Shown here: in pieces, positions 34,918 through 45,700 of the stretch | Numbering within the stretch: position 1 is the first letter of the stretch | Layout of the letters: each line of letters starts with the position of its first letter | Assembly: GCA_002633005.1 (NCBI GenBank) | Contig: NMRA01000492.1 | Coordinates: 273,418 to 325,889 of the forward strand | From: Phoronis australis | Taxonomy: Eukaryota; Phoronida; Phoronidae | Length of the DNA: 52,472 bases | Direction of reading: 5' to 3' | Translations under genes and position numbers: made by a program | The notes under the pieces: generated by a model | Told to the model about the DNA's origin: nothing | Database searches by the model: none | The model's input: the letters and a program-made list of their open reading frames with translations, nothing else

Positions 34918-35259
34918 GTGAGTACTCTTTTGCCTAGTGAACCTGCAGTAATGCAACACAGGTTTCACGGCGACATGATGAGCAGAACTACCCTGGCTGT
35001 GTGCAATTTCGGGGTCTATGGAAGATTAACACACAGTAGTACCTAGCTGTATTTTGACGCTAGTCTTCATACAGCTAGCTGGCTGGCTAATGCCAGCAGT
35101 GGCCAGCAGCATGATAAAAATTAAAAATGAAAGCGCTCCGAGGAGCGACACTGGGCGAAATTCATAGAAAAGACGACGATAGAGATGATGACGAAGATAA
35201 CGAATATGATGACAATGGTGATGATGCTGAACAACATCATTAAATTGATATGAAGCATT

Positions 35260-36698
35260 TACCGTATTCGCCGTAATAACCGCCCATGCCCCTATAAGCG
35301 CCCCCCCCACGCGTTTTCAGACTTTGCTGGAATAAGCGCCCAGTCCATGAACGTGTACACGCGAACAATGACGTACCTTCAGTTCTAAAACTTGGCTACA
35401 GTAACGTCTTCAATTTATCAAAAAAGTTTTGCACGGGTCTTCTAGACCACCAGCGGCACTGCTACGTTTGTATTTAGCCGTGACAATACACTTCAAAGTA
35501 ACACAGCGCTTCAAAAAGAACGCAACAGCGTTGCTACTTTCGCGACGACCGTGTCCCACTATGGTCTGACCTCACAGTACACATCGACTGTCTCATGAAT
35601 AAAAATAACTCGGTGTTGAACGCACGTGGCCAGAAAGCGCGCGCTACATATATGAACCTAGCTGTCATCAAAGACATTAGTCGGGAACTATCCATTCATG
35701 AAACGGGTAGCATAGCATCGGTAAGAAATGAATATTGGCCCTAATTTCCGACAATTTCTAATACTATAAAACATGTTTGCGTTATTTTTTAGATGGATTG
35801 TTTGATTAACCATAATTGTTTTTTTTTAAGCCGAATATCCGATAAAATGACAACTTATAGCGAATGCTTACACACCCTTACACCGAAAAATAACTGTCAG
35901 AACAGTTACGTACTACGCATCCAGCTACACGGCGACTAATATCCGGGCCTTACCGAAACAAATGTCGAAAGTTTTTAGCACGAGACCGACAAGTGCTGAA
36001 TGAAACACGCTCAGGTTTAGGCCTACTGCTTGTGCAAATTTCTTTAGACACAATGCACATCTAGCTCGTTAGATTGCGTGGCTCTGACCAAAAGACGGTC
36101 TCTGCTTTGTCAAATGAACTCTGGTTACACGCACGCGCTCGCTTACTCGCAGACGAACTTCAAAACAAACGTCACGTGACAACAACATGTGTGTTCGTCC
36201 AGACATTTTTCTCGCCGTGTTGCCGATCATACATGTAGATGGCACGATGTTGCGCAGATTTGTACTTAAAACTGCTGTAAATCTAGACTCCACGGGAACT
36301 TAAAAAAGTCATAGGGACGCTACTTAGAAAACTTAATGAGGATTTCAGGTAATTTGCTTGAGTCGAAACTATTTTTATTCAAGCATTGAAGTCGCCATAT
36401 CGAAGACGGCGATTTTGAGGCAGTCAGTCGGCGAGTTTTCGCCCTGGGATTCCCCTGAGCACGATTTTCTGTAAAATGATCGTAATTTAGCAGCTAAGTT
36501 TGATAGCAATGCACCACAGTTTTGTTGGAAGTCATTCATAGATTATAGATACGTCAAAGAACGTAAATTTGATGAATCTTAGCTTCCGATTTCACCCGTT
36601 TTGGAGACCGGGTTTCAACCGCCTTGGGTTATAATAAGCGCCCCCCTTAAACCGAACTTTTCTAAGCGCCCTGGGCGGTTATTACGGCGAATACGGTA
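35260..36698. mobile_element. 1.44-kb TIR element, ACCGTATTCGCC family, copy 1
   Basis: The ends are a perfect 26-bp terminal inverted repeat beginning ACCGTATTCGCCGTAATAAC (35261-35286 and 36672-36697), flanked by TA. Subterminal AAGCGCCC blocks repeat the theme. There is no long reading frame; the best is 74 codons with no known similarity. It is probably non-autonomous. The superfamily is uncertain, and TA could be the target-site duplication. Confidence 0.85.
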
Positions 36699-37090
36699 GA
36701 TGTCATAAATCAGCAAGAAATAGGCTACAATATTGTTCAATAGAAACTAAACCAACATCAATGCAGCAAGAGCGCTCAACAAAGGAACAGCGTTATCAGA
36801 AAATCTCGAATAGTTCGAAAAGTAGACGTCCTCTGAAAGTCCGTTGAAAACTCTATCTAAACTGATGGTATCGCCTAGTTCCGTAAATTTTTCGAAAAAA
36901 ATGAAATTTTGTGTTTTTTAAAGAATTTTAAAGTCAAATAACTCGAAAACGGTACGTCTGAGAGAAAAATTGTTGCAGGTCATTTGAAAGACTATACCTC
37001 ACAGAATCCACATGCAAAAAATCACGTCTTTTTCTCTTCCCATTTAAAATGGCACTCTAGCACGACTGAAAATGGGTCAACATGCGCCAG

Positions 37091-37354
37091 ATCCGCCATC
37101 TTGAAAGCAACTTCTGGGTTTTTGGCTTTGTGTAATAGCATGTCATAAAAAACTACAGGAGAAAACGTTTTTAGGCCAAAATCAAGGTGCGCATGTGCGA
37201 TCGCCAATATTTCCGCCATCTTTAATCGGAAGTAAACACATTTCCGGTCCAATAATTGTATCGATTCTCAGCACTGTACATAAAAAATTGTAGCCTCCAG
37301 AAGCATTTGAACCTTTAAATGAAAACAAAATGGCTGCCACATCCGCCATCTTGG
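37091..37354. repeat. ~120-130 bp repeat with YY1-like motifs
   Basis: TCCGCCATCTT recurs at 37091, 37211 and 37341 in the same orientation, spaced 120 and 130 bp. Its complement, AAGATGGCGGA, is the YY1 core. The DNA between the motifs is only loosely similar. Confidence 0.55.
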
Positions 37355-37485
37355 ATTCGATGATGACGAAAAACAATAGGCTTCCAGTACATTCGGAGAT
37401 ATACAAGCTCTATAGTTGTGTACAAATTTTGTGAAAATCGGTCAAAAAATGCGACCTGTAGAGTGCCAACAAACAAAAAAAACTC

Positions 37486-37557
37486 GATGGAAGAGCAACA
37501 TACTTGGCGAAATAAAACAAACTTGATGGAAGAGCAACATATTTATTTCGCCAAGTA
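37486..37557. repeat. Interlocked direct and inverted repeats
   Basis: GATGGAAGAGCAACA occurs at 37486 and 37525. The 16-bp TACTTGGCGAAATAAA (37501-37516) is matched exactly by its reverse complement at 37542-37557. The direct and inverted pairs are interleaved. Confidence 0.85.
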
Positions 37558-37964
37558 AAAATGTCCCTCCTGACTGCTGTCTTAATTTGAAAACTATTTA
37601 CCTGATTCGTTATTGCTGTACATTAGACGCGTATCTTCAAGACGCTTAACAAGCGCATCATGTTCGTCACACATCATCGATGACTTTCCAAAAGCTGTAA
37701 AAGCCCAAAAGAAGCTCAAAATGTCCCGATATTTGGGAACTGGAAAGTTTCACTACTTCCTGGTTAGCCTCGTTTTGGTGTGGAATGTGGCACTGAACAA
37801 ACAATAAGGCTGCTGCCACGGCTAACAAAATTAGGGATAATCCCGGTTTGGTGGCATTTTGTGGGTTGACATTGCATGTAGGCTCAGGGAGTGTGGTTTG
37901 TTCGTGTTTTTGAACATGCTGAAAATGAAAAAGACCGCTTGTTCGGCTGTAGCTGCACTTTTCT

Positions 37965-37979
37965 TCAAGATGGCGGCCC
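37965..37979 (+). promoter_or_regulatory. YY1-like motif
   Basis: TCAAGATGGCGGCCC contains the full YY1 consensus AAGATGGCGGC, oriented opposite to the three repeat copies at 37.1-37.35 kb. No start site is visible next to it. Confidence 0.35.
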
Positions 37980-38701
37980 CCATTGCTGGGTAGCGACTGA
38001 GAAATTGGCTGCGATTTCAGGTTAGTCCTCAAACAAGTCAGAATTGCCAATGAAGGAAATTTGATTTCAGAATCGTGTGTTGGTTTTAGTCGTGCATCGG
38101 CAGGGAAGTGGTGGTTTTGGGGTGAAAAGTGCCGATTTTGTGGGTTTTTTGACCCTTTCTCGTAGCCTACCTTGCTTTTCAGCAGACTACACATGGTGTA
38201 CCTAATTATCGGACGGACCCAAAATATCGGACATTACATGAAATCTTACTTGAAGCATAATCGTGTGTCATGTCAAGAAGGCAAAGAGATACTAAAAACT
38301 TCAATGAGTTTGCTCGCGCTTTAGTCGTCTGCACTGCACTGATTCATCGAAACGACTTGGTGCTGTCATCAGACTTTATGTGATGGATAATTTTGTTGCG
38401 AATGGAGCTGTGTTTTAGGAGCATATGTCAAAACACTCGAGCTGAAATTTGGCTATAAGGTGCCCGCAGCCATTACTTGGTTAGTCAGTTTTCCGCAGTG
38501 TGGCATATAGGGAAACACGGTGTCCGATATTTCGGTTCTCCGAAGGTTTGCTAGTTGTGTGTTTTAAAGATCAGTTGGAACATAAATGTGGCTTTTGGTG
38601 ACAAGATATAGTAACGCAACAATTCTATAAAGGTAAGCCTTTATTTCACCAAAATTTACAACAATCCGTAGTATGCCAGGTCACAATTTAACGGTGATAG
38701 A

Positions 38702-40304
38702 CAGGGATATACCCAGGTTTCAAAACCCTGCTCGTCAGCTGGGCGAGTGAGCCAGAAAATCTACTCGCCCAGCCCGAATTTCAGTCACCCGGCCGTTTGC
38801 GTCACCACAAACTTGCTACCAGTGTAAATAAAAATCATCATTTCATACGTTGATGTCACCATCAATTAGGGCTACTGTATTCGCCCTAATAAGTGCCCAG
38901 GGTGCTTAGAAAAAATCCTTTTGGAAGGGGGAGGCGCTTGTTGCAGCCTAAGGCGGTTGAAACCCGGTCCTCCGAAATGGGTGAAATCAGAAGCTAGGAT
39001 TCATCAAATTTACGCGTTGTGACGTCTCTGTAACCAATGACAGACTTTCTACAAAACTGTGGTGCATTGCTATCAAACTTTGTTGTTGAATTACGATCTT
39101 TAAAAAAATATGCTGAACTCCCAGGGCAAAAACTTGCCGACTGATGCATCACTGCTCGCGGTCGTCGATAGGGCAAATTCTTGAGTAAAAATACAATTTC
39201 GACTAAACAAATTACCTGAAATCCTCCTTAAAGTTTTCCAAATAGCGTCCTAAGATTTTTAAGTTCCTGTGGAGTTAGGACTAACCACAGGTTAAGTCCA
39301 AATCTGCGCTAGACCCCGCAACATGAAAAAAATCTGGAGGAACACACATGTTGTTGTCACGTGATGTTTGTTTTGACGTTAGTCTGCAGGTGTGCGCCGA
39401 GTGAGCAAGTGCGTGCGTGTCATCAGAGTTCATTTGCCAGAGTAGCAGGCCTACATTATGTAGACCTTAGCGCGTGCTTCTTGGCCACGTGCTCATCGCT
39501 GCTTAAGTTTCAATTCGTGGTTTTTACGAGTACAAAGTAATTTAGATTCCTGTTGAAGGAGAAGATCTGTATGGGAAAGATACAATACAATGCCGCTGAC
39601 CAGTACGCTGCGTCTGTTCTGAAAGGCCTGACCATAGTGGGACACGTTCCTCACATCTTGATTAGCAAAACTTTTGCATTCTTTTTAAAGCACTGCGGAA
39701 GTTTGAATTGTACCGCCATGGCTAAATAGCGATATAGCGGTGAGGCTCGTGGTCTTGAAATTCCGCGCACAATGGTTTTTTAGGACTGTCAGATATTATT
39801 GATAAATTGAAGACATTACTGTAGAATTTTAAAACTGCAGGTCAGGCATTTTTCGCGAAAATGACATTGTACATTAGAACACGAAGTCAGTTCCAAGAAA
39901 TATGGTATTGCACTTGCTGTGAGCACATGGACCAGTCTAATCCGTCTTTCCCCCCTTTTCTTCGTTTCGGACTAGTCCACAAATTTTTTTGTGCACGATC
40001 ACACACTGATCTTTTGTCTAGACGAATCACGTAAGGGGTGACATCTACTGAATTGGTAAGATCGCCCTGCGCTGATGTTATTTACTGCCGGAACATCGAC
40101 GCACTGGCCAAACTGAACCTTAAATTCATCACAAAAACATCGCAAGGAGGAGAAAATTTATTCATGCTCATCTGAGAAACGAAATAGTGCTTTTGCGCTC
40201 TGAAAATTTGCTCGCCACCTGGGCGACGGGCAAGTCAACTTCTACTCGCCCAGCACCATTTTTGCTCGCATTGGCGACTCGGCGAGTGGCTAAGTATGTC
40301 CCTG
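38702..40304. mobile_element. 1.6-kb CAGGGA-ended element with a nested insertion
   Basis: The left end CAGGGATATACCCAG (38702) pairs imperfectly with the right end CTAAGTATGTCCCTG (to 40304). Subterminal GGGCGAGT/ACTCGCCC blocks occur near both ends, as in hAT-like elements. No clean target-site duplication is seen. It contains a second copy of the ACCGTATTCGCC family. Confidence 0.55.
38873..39858. mobile_element. ACCGTATTCGCC family, copy 2 (nested, truncated)
   Basis: It starts ACTGTATTCGCCCTAATAAG and follows the reverse complement of copy 1 through the blocks AAACCCGGTC, GGTGCATTGCTATCAAACTT, CACATGTTGTTGTCACGTGA, ACCATAGTGGGACACG and GATAAATTGAAGACATTACT. Its far terminal repeat is missing. 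It is shorter and clearly older than copy 1. Confidence 0.8.
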
Positions 40305-42527
40305 GTAGAGCCTACGTAGTTCTAATCACAAAACACCACCAAGCGCAAGTGACTGTTCACGAAGCCGGCTACAAGTGCGTTAGCTACTTTAACGCTAATT
40401 ATGCTTTAATATAGTAGCGGTTTGTCCCGATAATCCCAGCCCTTGCGTTACCGGTACTGCTGTTGGAATTTTATCTGTCCTATGTTCACTCCGGCGTGAT
40501 AGTAATGCCCTCTGCTCGGGAATGAATTCAATTAAAATTTTATGGGTGTTGGCAGATCTTCGCTACAGGCCCAGGTGTCGTTTTACAAATCACGCCATCA
40601 TGGGTGGTCAAACAATCCATGAAAGTGACGGAACAGGGGGAAACGGAGCAACTTTGATTAAAGATTAATAGGTTCACTCACTGTTTTAGATGGTTTCAAA
40701 ACTATTAACCTTGGTTCGAGAGAGCCGAAACATTTCATTTAGAATAAATAGAAAATAGGCTAGTAATTGTAATGTGCGTTGGGAGACAAAGATATATCTA
40801 AAACATTTTAACATATACTGCACGACAAACTAAGATGTGGATTTTTGCACTTTGCAAAATTTGTTTTACTTGATAATGAACAACATCGTTTTGGCGATTC
40901 GGGCGCATGGCAAAGCAAAGGTCATGGCTGCTTCGGGAGGAAGGTAAGAGGGCTGCAGGTTCACTGAAAAAAATTGAATCCGTGAACCTGAAATCTGACT
41001 TGGTCACAGAACGTCAGTCTCATCACCGGTGCTTTTTAATTAGCTGTTAATAAAAATACAAAGCGTGACACTGTGGCGATTAGGCGAAAGTCGGAGAATA
41101 TACAGTTTATATGCATATTGAAACCGCGTTCAAGCTTAGCAAATGTTTCGACTATCAAGTAAACGCAATCCTCCTCGATAACTATAGACAGCGATATCAG
41201 TCAGTACATTACATCGGCAGCAGTTTTAAATGATGTGTAAATCAAATTTACGTCCTGATCATGCGGAAAAGCACACTGTCCAAAATGCCGAGAATAATGG
41301 CCAATGCTGCTAAAATCGACACATGTCCGAAATTTCAGAAATAGTGGTGAATGCCAAATTCGACCATTTCCCAAACTTCAGAATCAAAACAATCTATTTG
41401 GGGTTGGATCATGTAGGTGTCCAAAATTCGAGAGATTGTCCTAAGTTCGGAAATTTATTTTTGCATGATATGTATTGAAACCGTGTTTAAGATTCGTCAG
41501 GTTAGATTGTTTTGATGACAACTGTGATCAGTACCCAAGTGGTGTGTTTTGAGTCACAGAATATGTAAATAAAAGATTTAAATCCAAATCCATTATCGTT
41601 TTCTTCGAGTTTATTTATAGAAAACCAATTACAAGAATTGAGAATTCATCCAAATACGAACATAATAAAGAAAATGAATGTTGTCTAGATGTATCCACAG
41701 AGTCTGAGTTAAGGAAAATACTGTTTGTATTATTACTTCTCAACTCCATCTTGGTGAATACCTCATTTTTAATCATTTAAGGATATTCTACAAAGTTTCA
41801 TGTAAGGAAAAGCAAAATGTTGTTTGTAAATGCTCCCGGGTAGTTCGAATGTAATTATGCCTGAAAGTGAACTCGCGATTGATTAAGTCTACTAACGGGA
41901 ACAGAGAATTGTACAATCTGAGTGTAGACAGGTCCTACGTATTATTTTTTCTGGAGTATCCTTAATTCATACCAGTTATTTATTTCTATGTTATCGGAGG
42001 TTCTGAGACTCGGCTAAGACGATGCATCGTGTGGCGTATGAACTTGAATTCAAAAAGAAGTTTAACACTATAGAATACATGGCCTTTGCACAGTAAGACA
42101 CCAAACAAAGTTTAACAATTAATGTTCTGTTCTGGCCCCAGCTATGAATGATATCTGTAAAACATCCTTTTGCTATCAGAGATGTAGGTTTTAAATGTTT
42201 AAACTTCCTTCTTTTTTACTTAGGATAAGCATGCCTCGTGCTATGAGAGTGAAATGAAGAGTTATATTTACAAGTGTAAAACACTGCCAACTGAAAAAGG
42301 CTTAGATGTCTAAGCTTGGCTGAAAGTAGTGCTTTTTCTGGTGGTATAGCTTGGTGTTTAGTAACAGGCATAGGTATGCCTATATTCACCCAAGCCTACA
42401 GTGTAAATATCTCCACAATAGCCCTTTATTATGAAAGTCAATGTAGGCACAATAGAGACAGGTACAAAATCAGATAAGAGATAATTATCCCCAGTGACTT
42501 TCCCCGAGTGGTTGGCCGTAATGTTCT

Positions 42528-42650
42528 TTGAGCAGTCCCTCGTTAAGTTCCTAAAATCGGTAGCTCGCCATTTTCACTCTGCGCACGACAGGGAATATGA
42601 TGTCAAACCACCTCTCACGCTCGGTGTTAAAATGGTTTCAATTTAGCACC
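42528..42650 (+). mobile_element. Fragment of the foldback element
   Basis: TTGAGCAGTCCCTCGTTAAG and the following bases match the inner arm of the foldback element at 7091, and GTGTTAAAATGG matches the other arm near its axis. It is a partial copy 90 bp upstream of the POFUT1 coding exon. Confidence 0.7.
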
Positions 42651-42737
42651 CATAATACCACAGTCTGTGAACTTAAGACACCTGTTTTGCGTACCCTTAT
42701 TTTGTATATTAATTGGCTGTCATTTTCAGCTCCATCA

Positions 42738-45700
42738 ATGATGCGAATGTGCTGGCTGGCGTCATTAGTCATCATTTTCCGTTTGATCTCAGTTGTTTGT
42801 GATACAGCTGGCAGTAGGAGGACTTTGAAGTGGGACCCTAAAGGCTATGTGTTCTATTGTCCGTGTATGGGTGAGTTGAAAGGGAACAAGTTGAAGTTAT
42901 GGTTGTGACTTGTACCCATGGTTGACACAGACCTTGAAAAGTACTTGATTTGTGAGCAGAACATCAGAAGTACTGTACAAGACGAAGGTAATTAGACAAA
43001 ATACCATTTACCTGTCGTGACATCTGAATCTGTTAACAGCAACAAACGACTGGCAATAATTATCAGGGCAGCGAACTTCTGATTATAGAAGGGTGTATCC
43101 ACGTTACTTGATTTCCTATTAATTTTCCTTCATTCTGGGTCATGAGCAGGGCTCGACATAACGAGCTGCAGGTCGCATTTGCGACCTGAAATTTGGAAAT
43201 GCGAGCTGAGATTTTTGTCAGCTCCTATCAAGTCGCAAAATGCGACCTGGAATTTCCAACGAATGCGAGCTGAGTTTTTACACTTCTCAACAGATTCCTG
43301 GCAAATACAAAGCAGCTCTTGTTAATCCGACCGTTATTTGGTTGTTGCCAAATCCAAGTTCAAAACAACACTAACCGAGAACAGCCCTCCCGATGACTTG
43401 TAAGCAAGTCGCGTGAACATGGGATATGCACAATCGATCTTTGATGCGTTTCATTGGCTAACACTTTCGGCCACTTTTGTAAATTCCCAGATTCGCCGAA
43501 GAAGTTTCGGGCCACTGCTTAACATGTGATAAAACTTCACAAAACAACGGTGTTGCTACTAATTCTTAAGCGATCAACTTACCAAACTTTGTGGTGGACA
43601 CAAGATGTCCTTATTACATGTACCAAATATCCACGACAATATCCCTGATATCGCACTGCGGCACCGTTAGCACGCAAGCGGTCCCAGCAGACAGTCGTGA
43701 CTTAGACTGAGATGTGCTTCTCCTTTCTATCGTATTAAGACAGCCAAAGTGAAAATGACAACCTCATTAATCGCCAAACGACGGTCACGTCTTTACTTTC
43801 AGTTGCCAAGAAATTCTCAAACCCTTTACTTGTTTCTGGGGCTACGTGCACGAAATATGATTTGTCTTTCACACGTTGTTGCCAACGTAAAGTGTAGGCC
43901 TACTCCAGCGATTCAAGTGCGTGAACTCAAGCGTGCGCACCACTTCAAAGAACAGCGACAGTCCTAAATGAAAGAATATACTGGCTTGGCTCTGGTTTAT
44001 TTGAAAATAAACTCAGATTCCCAGCGGTTATAAAAGACCCGATGTCCCGGGACCGATATAACCCAGAACTGGCGTTTTCCTGTTCCGATGTTTCCCGAGG
44101 TCGATGTTCTGTAAACCCTGTATTCTATGCCCGTAGCCAGCTATTGCAACTAAACTGGCACTAGATGCGAAATTGTGGTTCAAGTTAGCGAACTTTTCAT
44201 TCTTCTCTTTATACACCCCCCGGCAACTTTTCGCTCCCCGAAGCACCGTCGCCGTAAAATGTTCAGACTCCTATAGAAACAACCTTGTTCCGGCTGAAGC
44301 GGGCAGTTAAAAACAAAATTATTCCGGGTGGCTAAAAAGGGTACAATGTAGGTGGCAACGATATCCAGGAAGTCACCCCTACTAGATGGAGTTTGCCGCG
44401 CTAAATCGTATTATTATAACGTTTCTTACCATTGCAGCGTTTTAATATCTTATTATAACTGCAAACACTGAGGTTAACGACTATGCTCACGCACAAGCTT
44501 ACTCCCTACCTTTAAAGTGTTTCATAATAAGCGCTCACTGATCTATCAAAAGACCCCCTTAAATTTTGAGAATTTCCAATTATGCGCCCACACTTCACGC
44601 TAGCGCCCATCATAGCGCACTACAAACGACCGCGTGTGGTTTAAAATTGACATGCAGCTTACATGGTGTGTCACTTTCATTTTACACAACTCCAGTTTTC
44701 AAAAACGTCTTTTCACAATATGTAAAAACCAAATCCCGGCTTTGTTTTATACCTCAGAAAGAAAGTTAACACTAGTGACATGCGTGTCGTTTTGTGACTG
44801 ACCTATTTTTCCCGTACTTGGAAGGTATTGCGGAGCAAACTCGCCATTACCCAAGATAGTTTGAATCGTTAACGACTGTGATGACAGCCAGTAGCAGGCC
44901 AGATCTAACAAAATCCCGGATACTTTTTCAACAGCCATTTTCTCCCTTTTCACATCGCAAATTTAGCTATTCGAATGCACAAGTCAGTTAGAGAGCACTG
45001 ATTCAACTTTCACGTCGGCAACTTGTCTTGCGCTCTAGAGTCTTTCAATGGCGGTCGTGAAGAACAGTAAGGCCGTACCTGCATGAATGAAGTCAATTTT
45101 AAGATCCGAAATTTGTGAGTATTTAACGCTGCAGGTAAGAGCATAATCTAAACATTTTCTCGATGATCTAAAAAATCTATTTTGGCGCGTAAAAATGGCG
45201 GGAAAATTTTGCGACCTGGCATTTACTAATGCGAGCTGGATTTTGAAAATGCGACCTGGGATTTTGGCTAGGTCACAAAATGCGACCTGGCGATTTTAAT
45301 AGCGTCGAGCCCTGATGAGAGTAGACTGTTCTGTCAAAGTCAGCTTCTGCACAGCCGTCACGACGGGACATTCTTGGTCATTTTGTTTGATTGCTTTTGA
45401 CTCGTGCTGTAAGTGGACATTAATTTCTTGGTATTTATTTTTCGTTTTTGACTTAAGGTTGTCAAAAGTCACGTGGTAAGAACTTGAGGTCATTATTGCT
45501 TGAGGCCTGGTTCTGTAAGTTCTCCAATCACAACGGGTCATTTTATGTCCCAAGCATGGTACCAAATACTAACGAAGTGTTAGATGGTTGTTTCCTAGCT
45601 GAGATGTTTTCACCTCATCTGAGAAGGAATACATTTGCAAGACCAGTGTTATAGCGGTGAGTCCAAATAAAAATCCAAATAGTTTCTTCTACAGAAGGAT

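Larger units (their letters stand above)
34918..42737. other. Transposon-rich, gene-free stretch upstream of POFUT1
   Basis: No supported exon is seen. Listed elements are two copies of an ACCGTATTCGCC-ended family, an enclosing CAGGGA-ended element, YY1-like repeats and an inverted/direct repeat near 37.5 kb. The minus-strand 175-codon frame at 37667-38194 has no recognisable domain or splice support. 40305-42527 is AT-rich and shows nothing I can name. Confidence 0.5.

Noticed and set aside
37667-38194. 175-codon minus-strand frame
   Set aside because: No domain, no splice context, biased composition, and it overlaps repeat-like DNA.
40914-40952. Short plus-strand exon with ATG and donor GTAAGA
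   Set aside because: Only 13 codons, with no partner exon or promoter signal.
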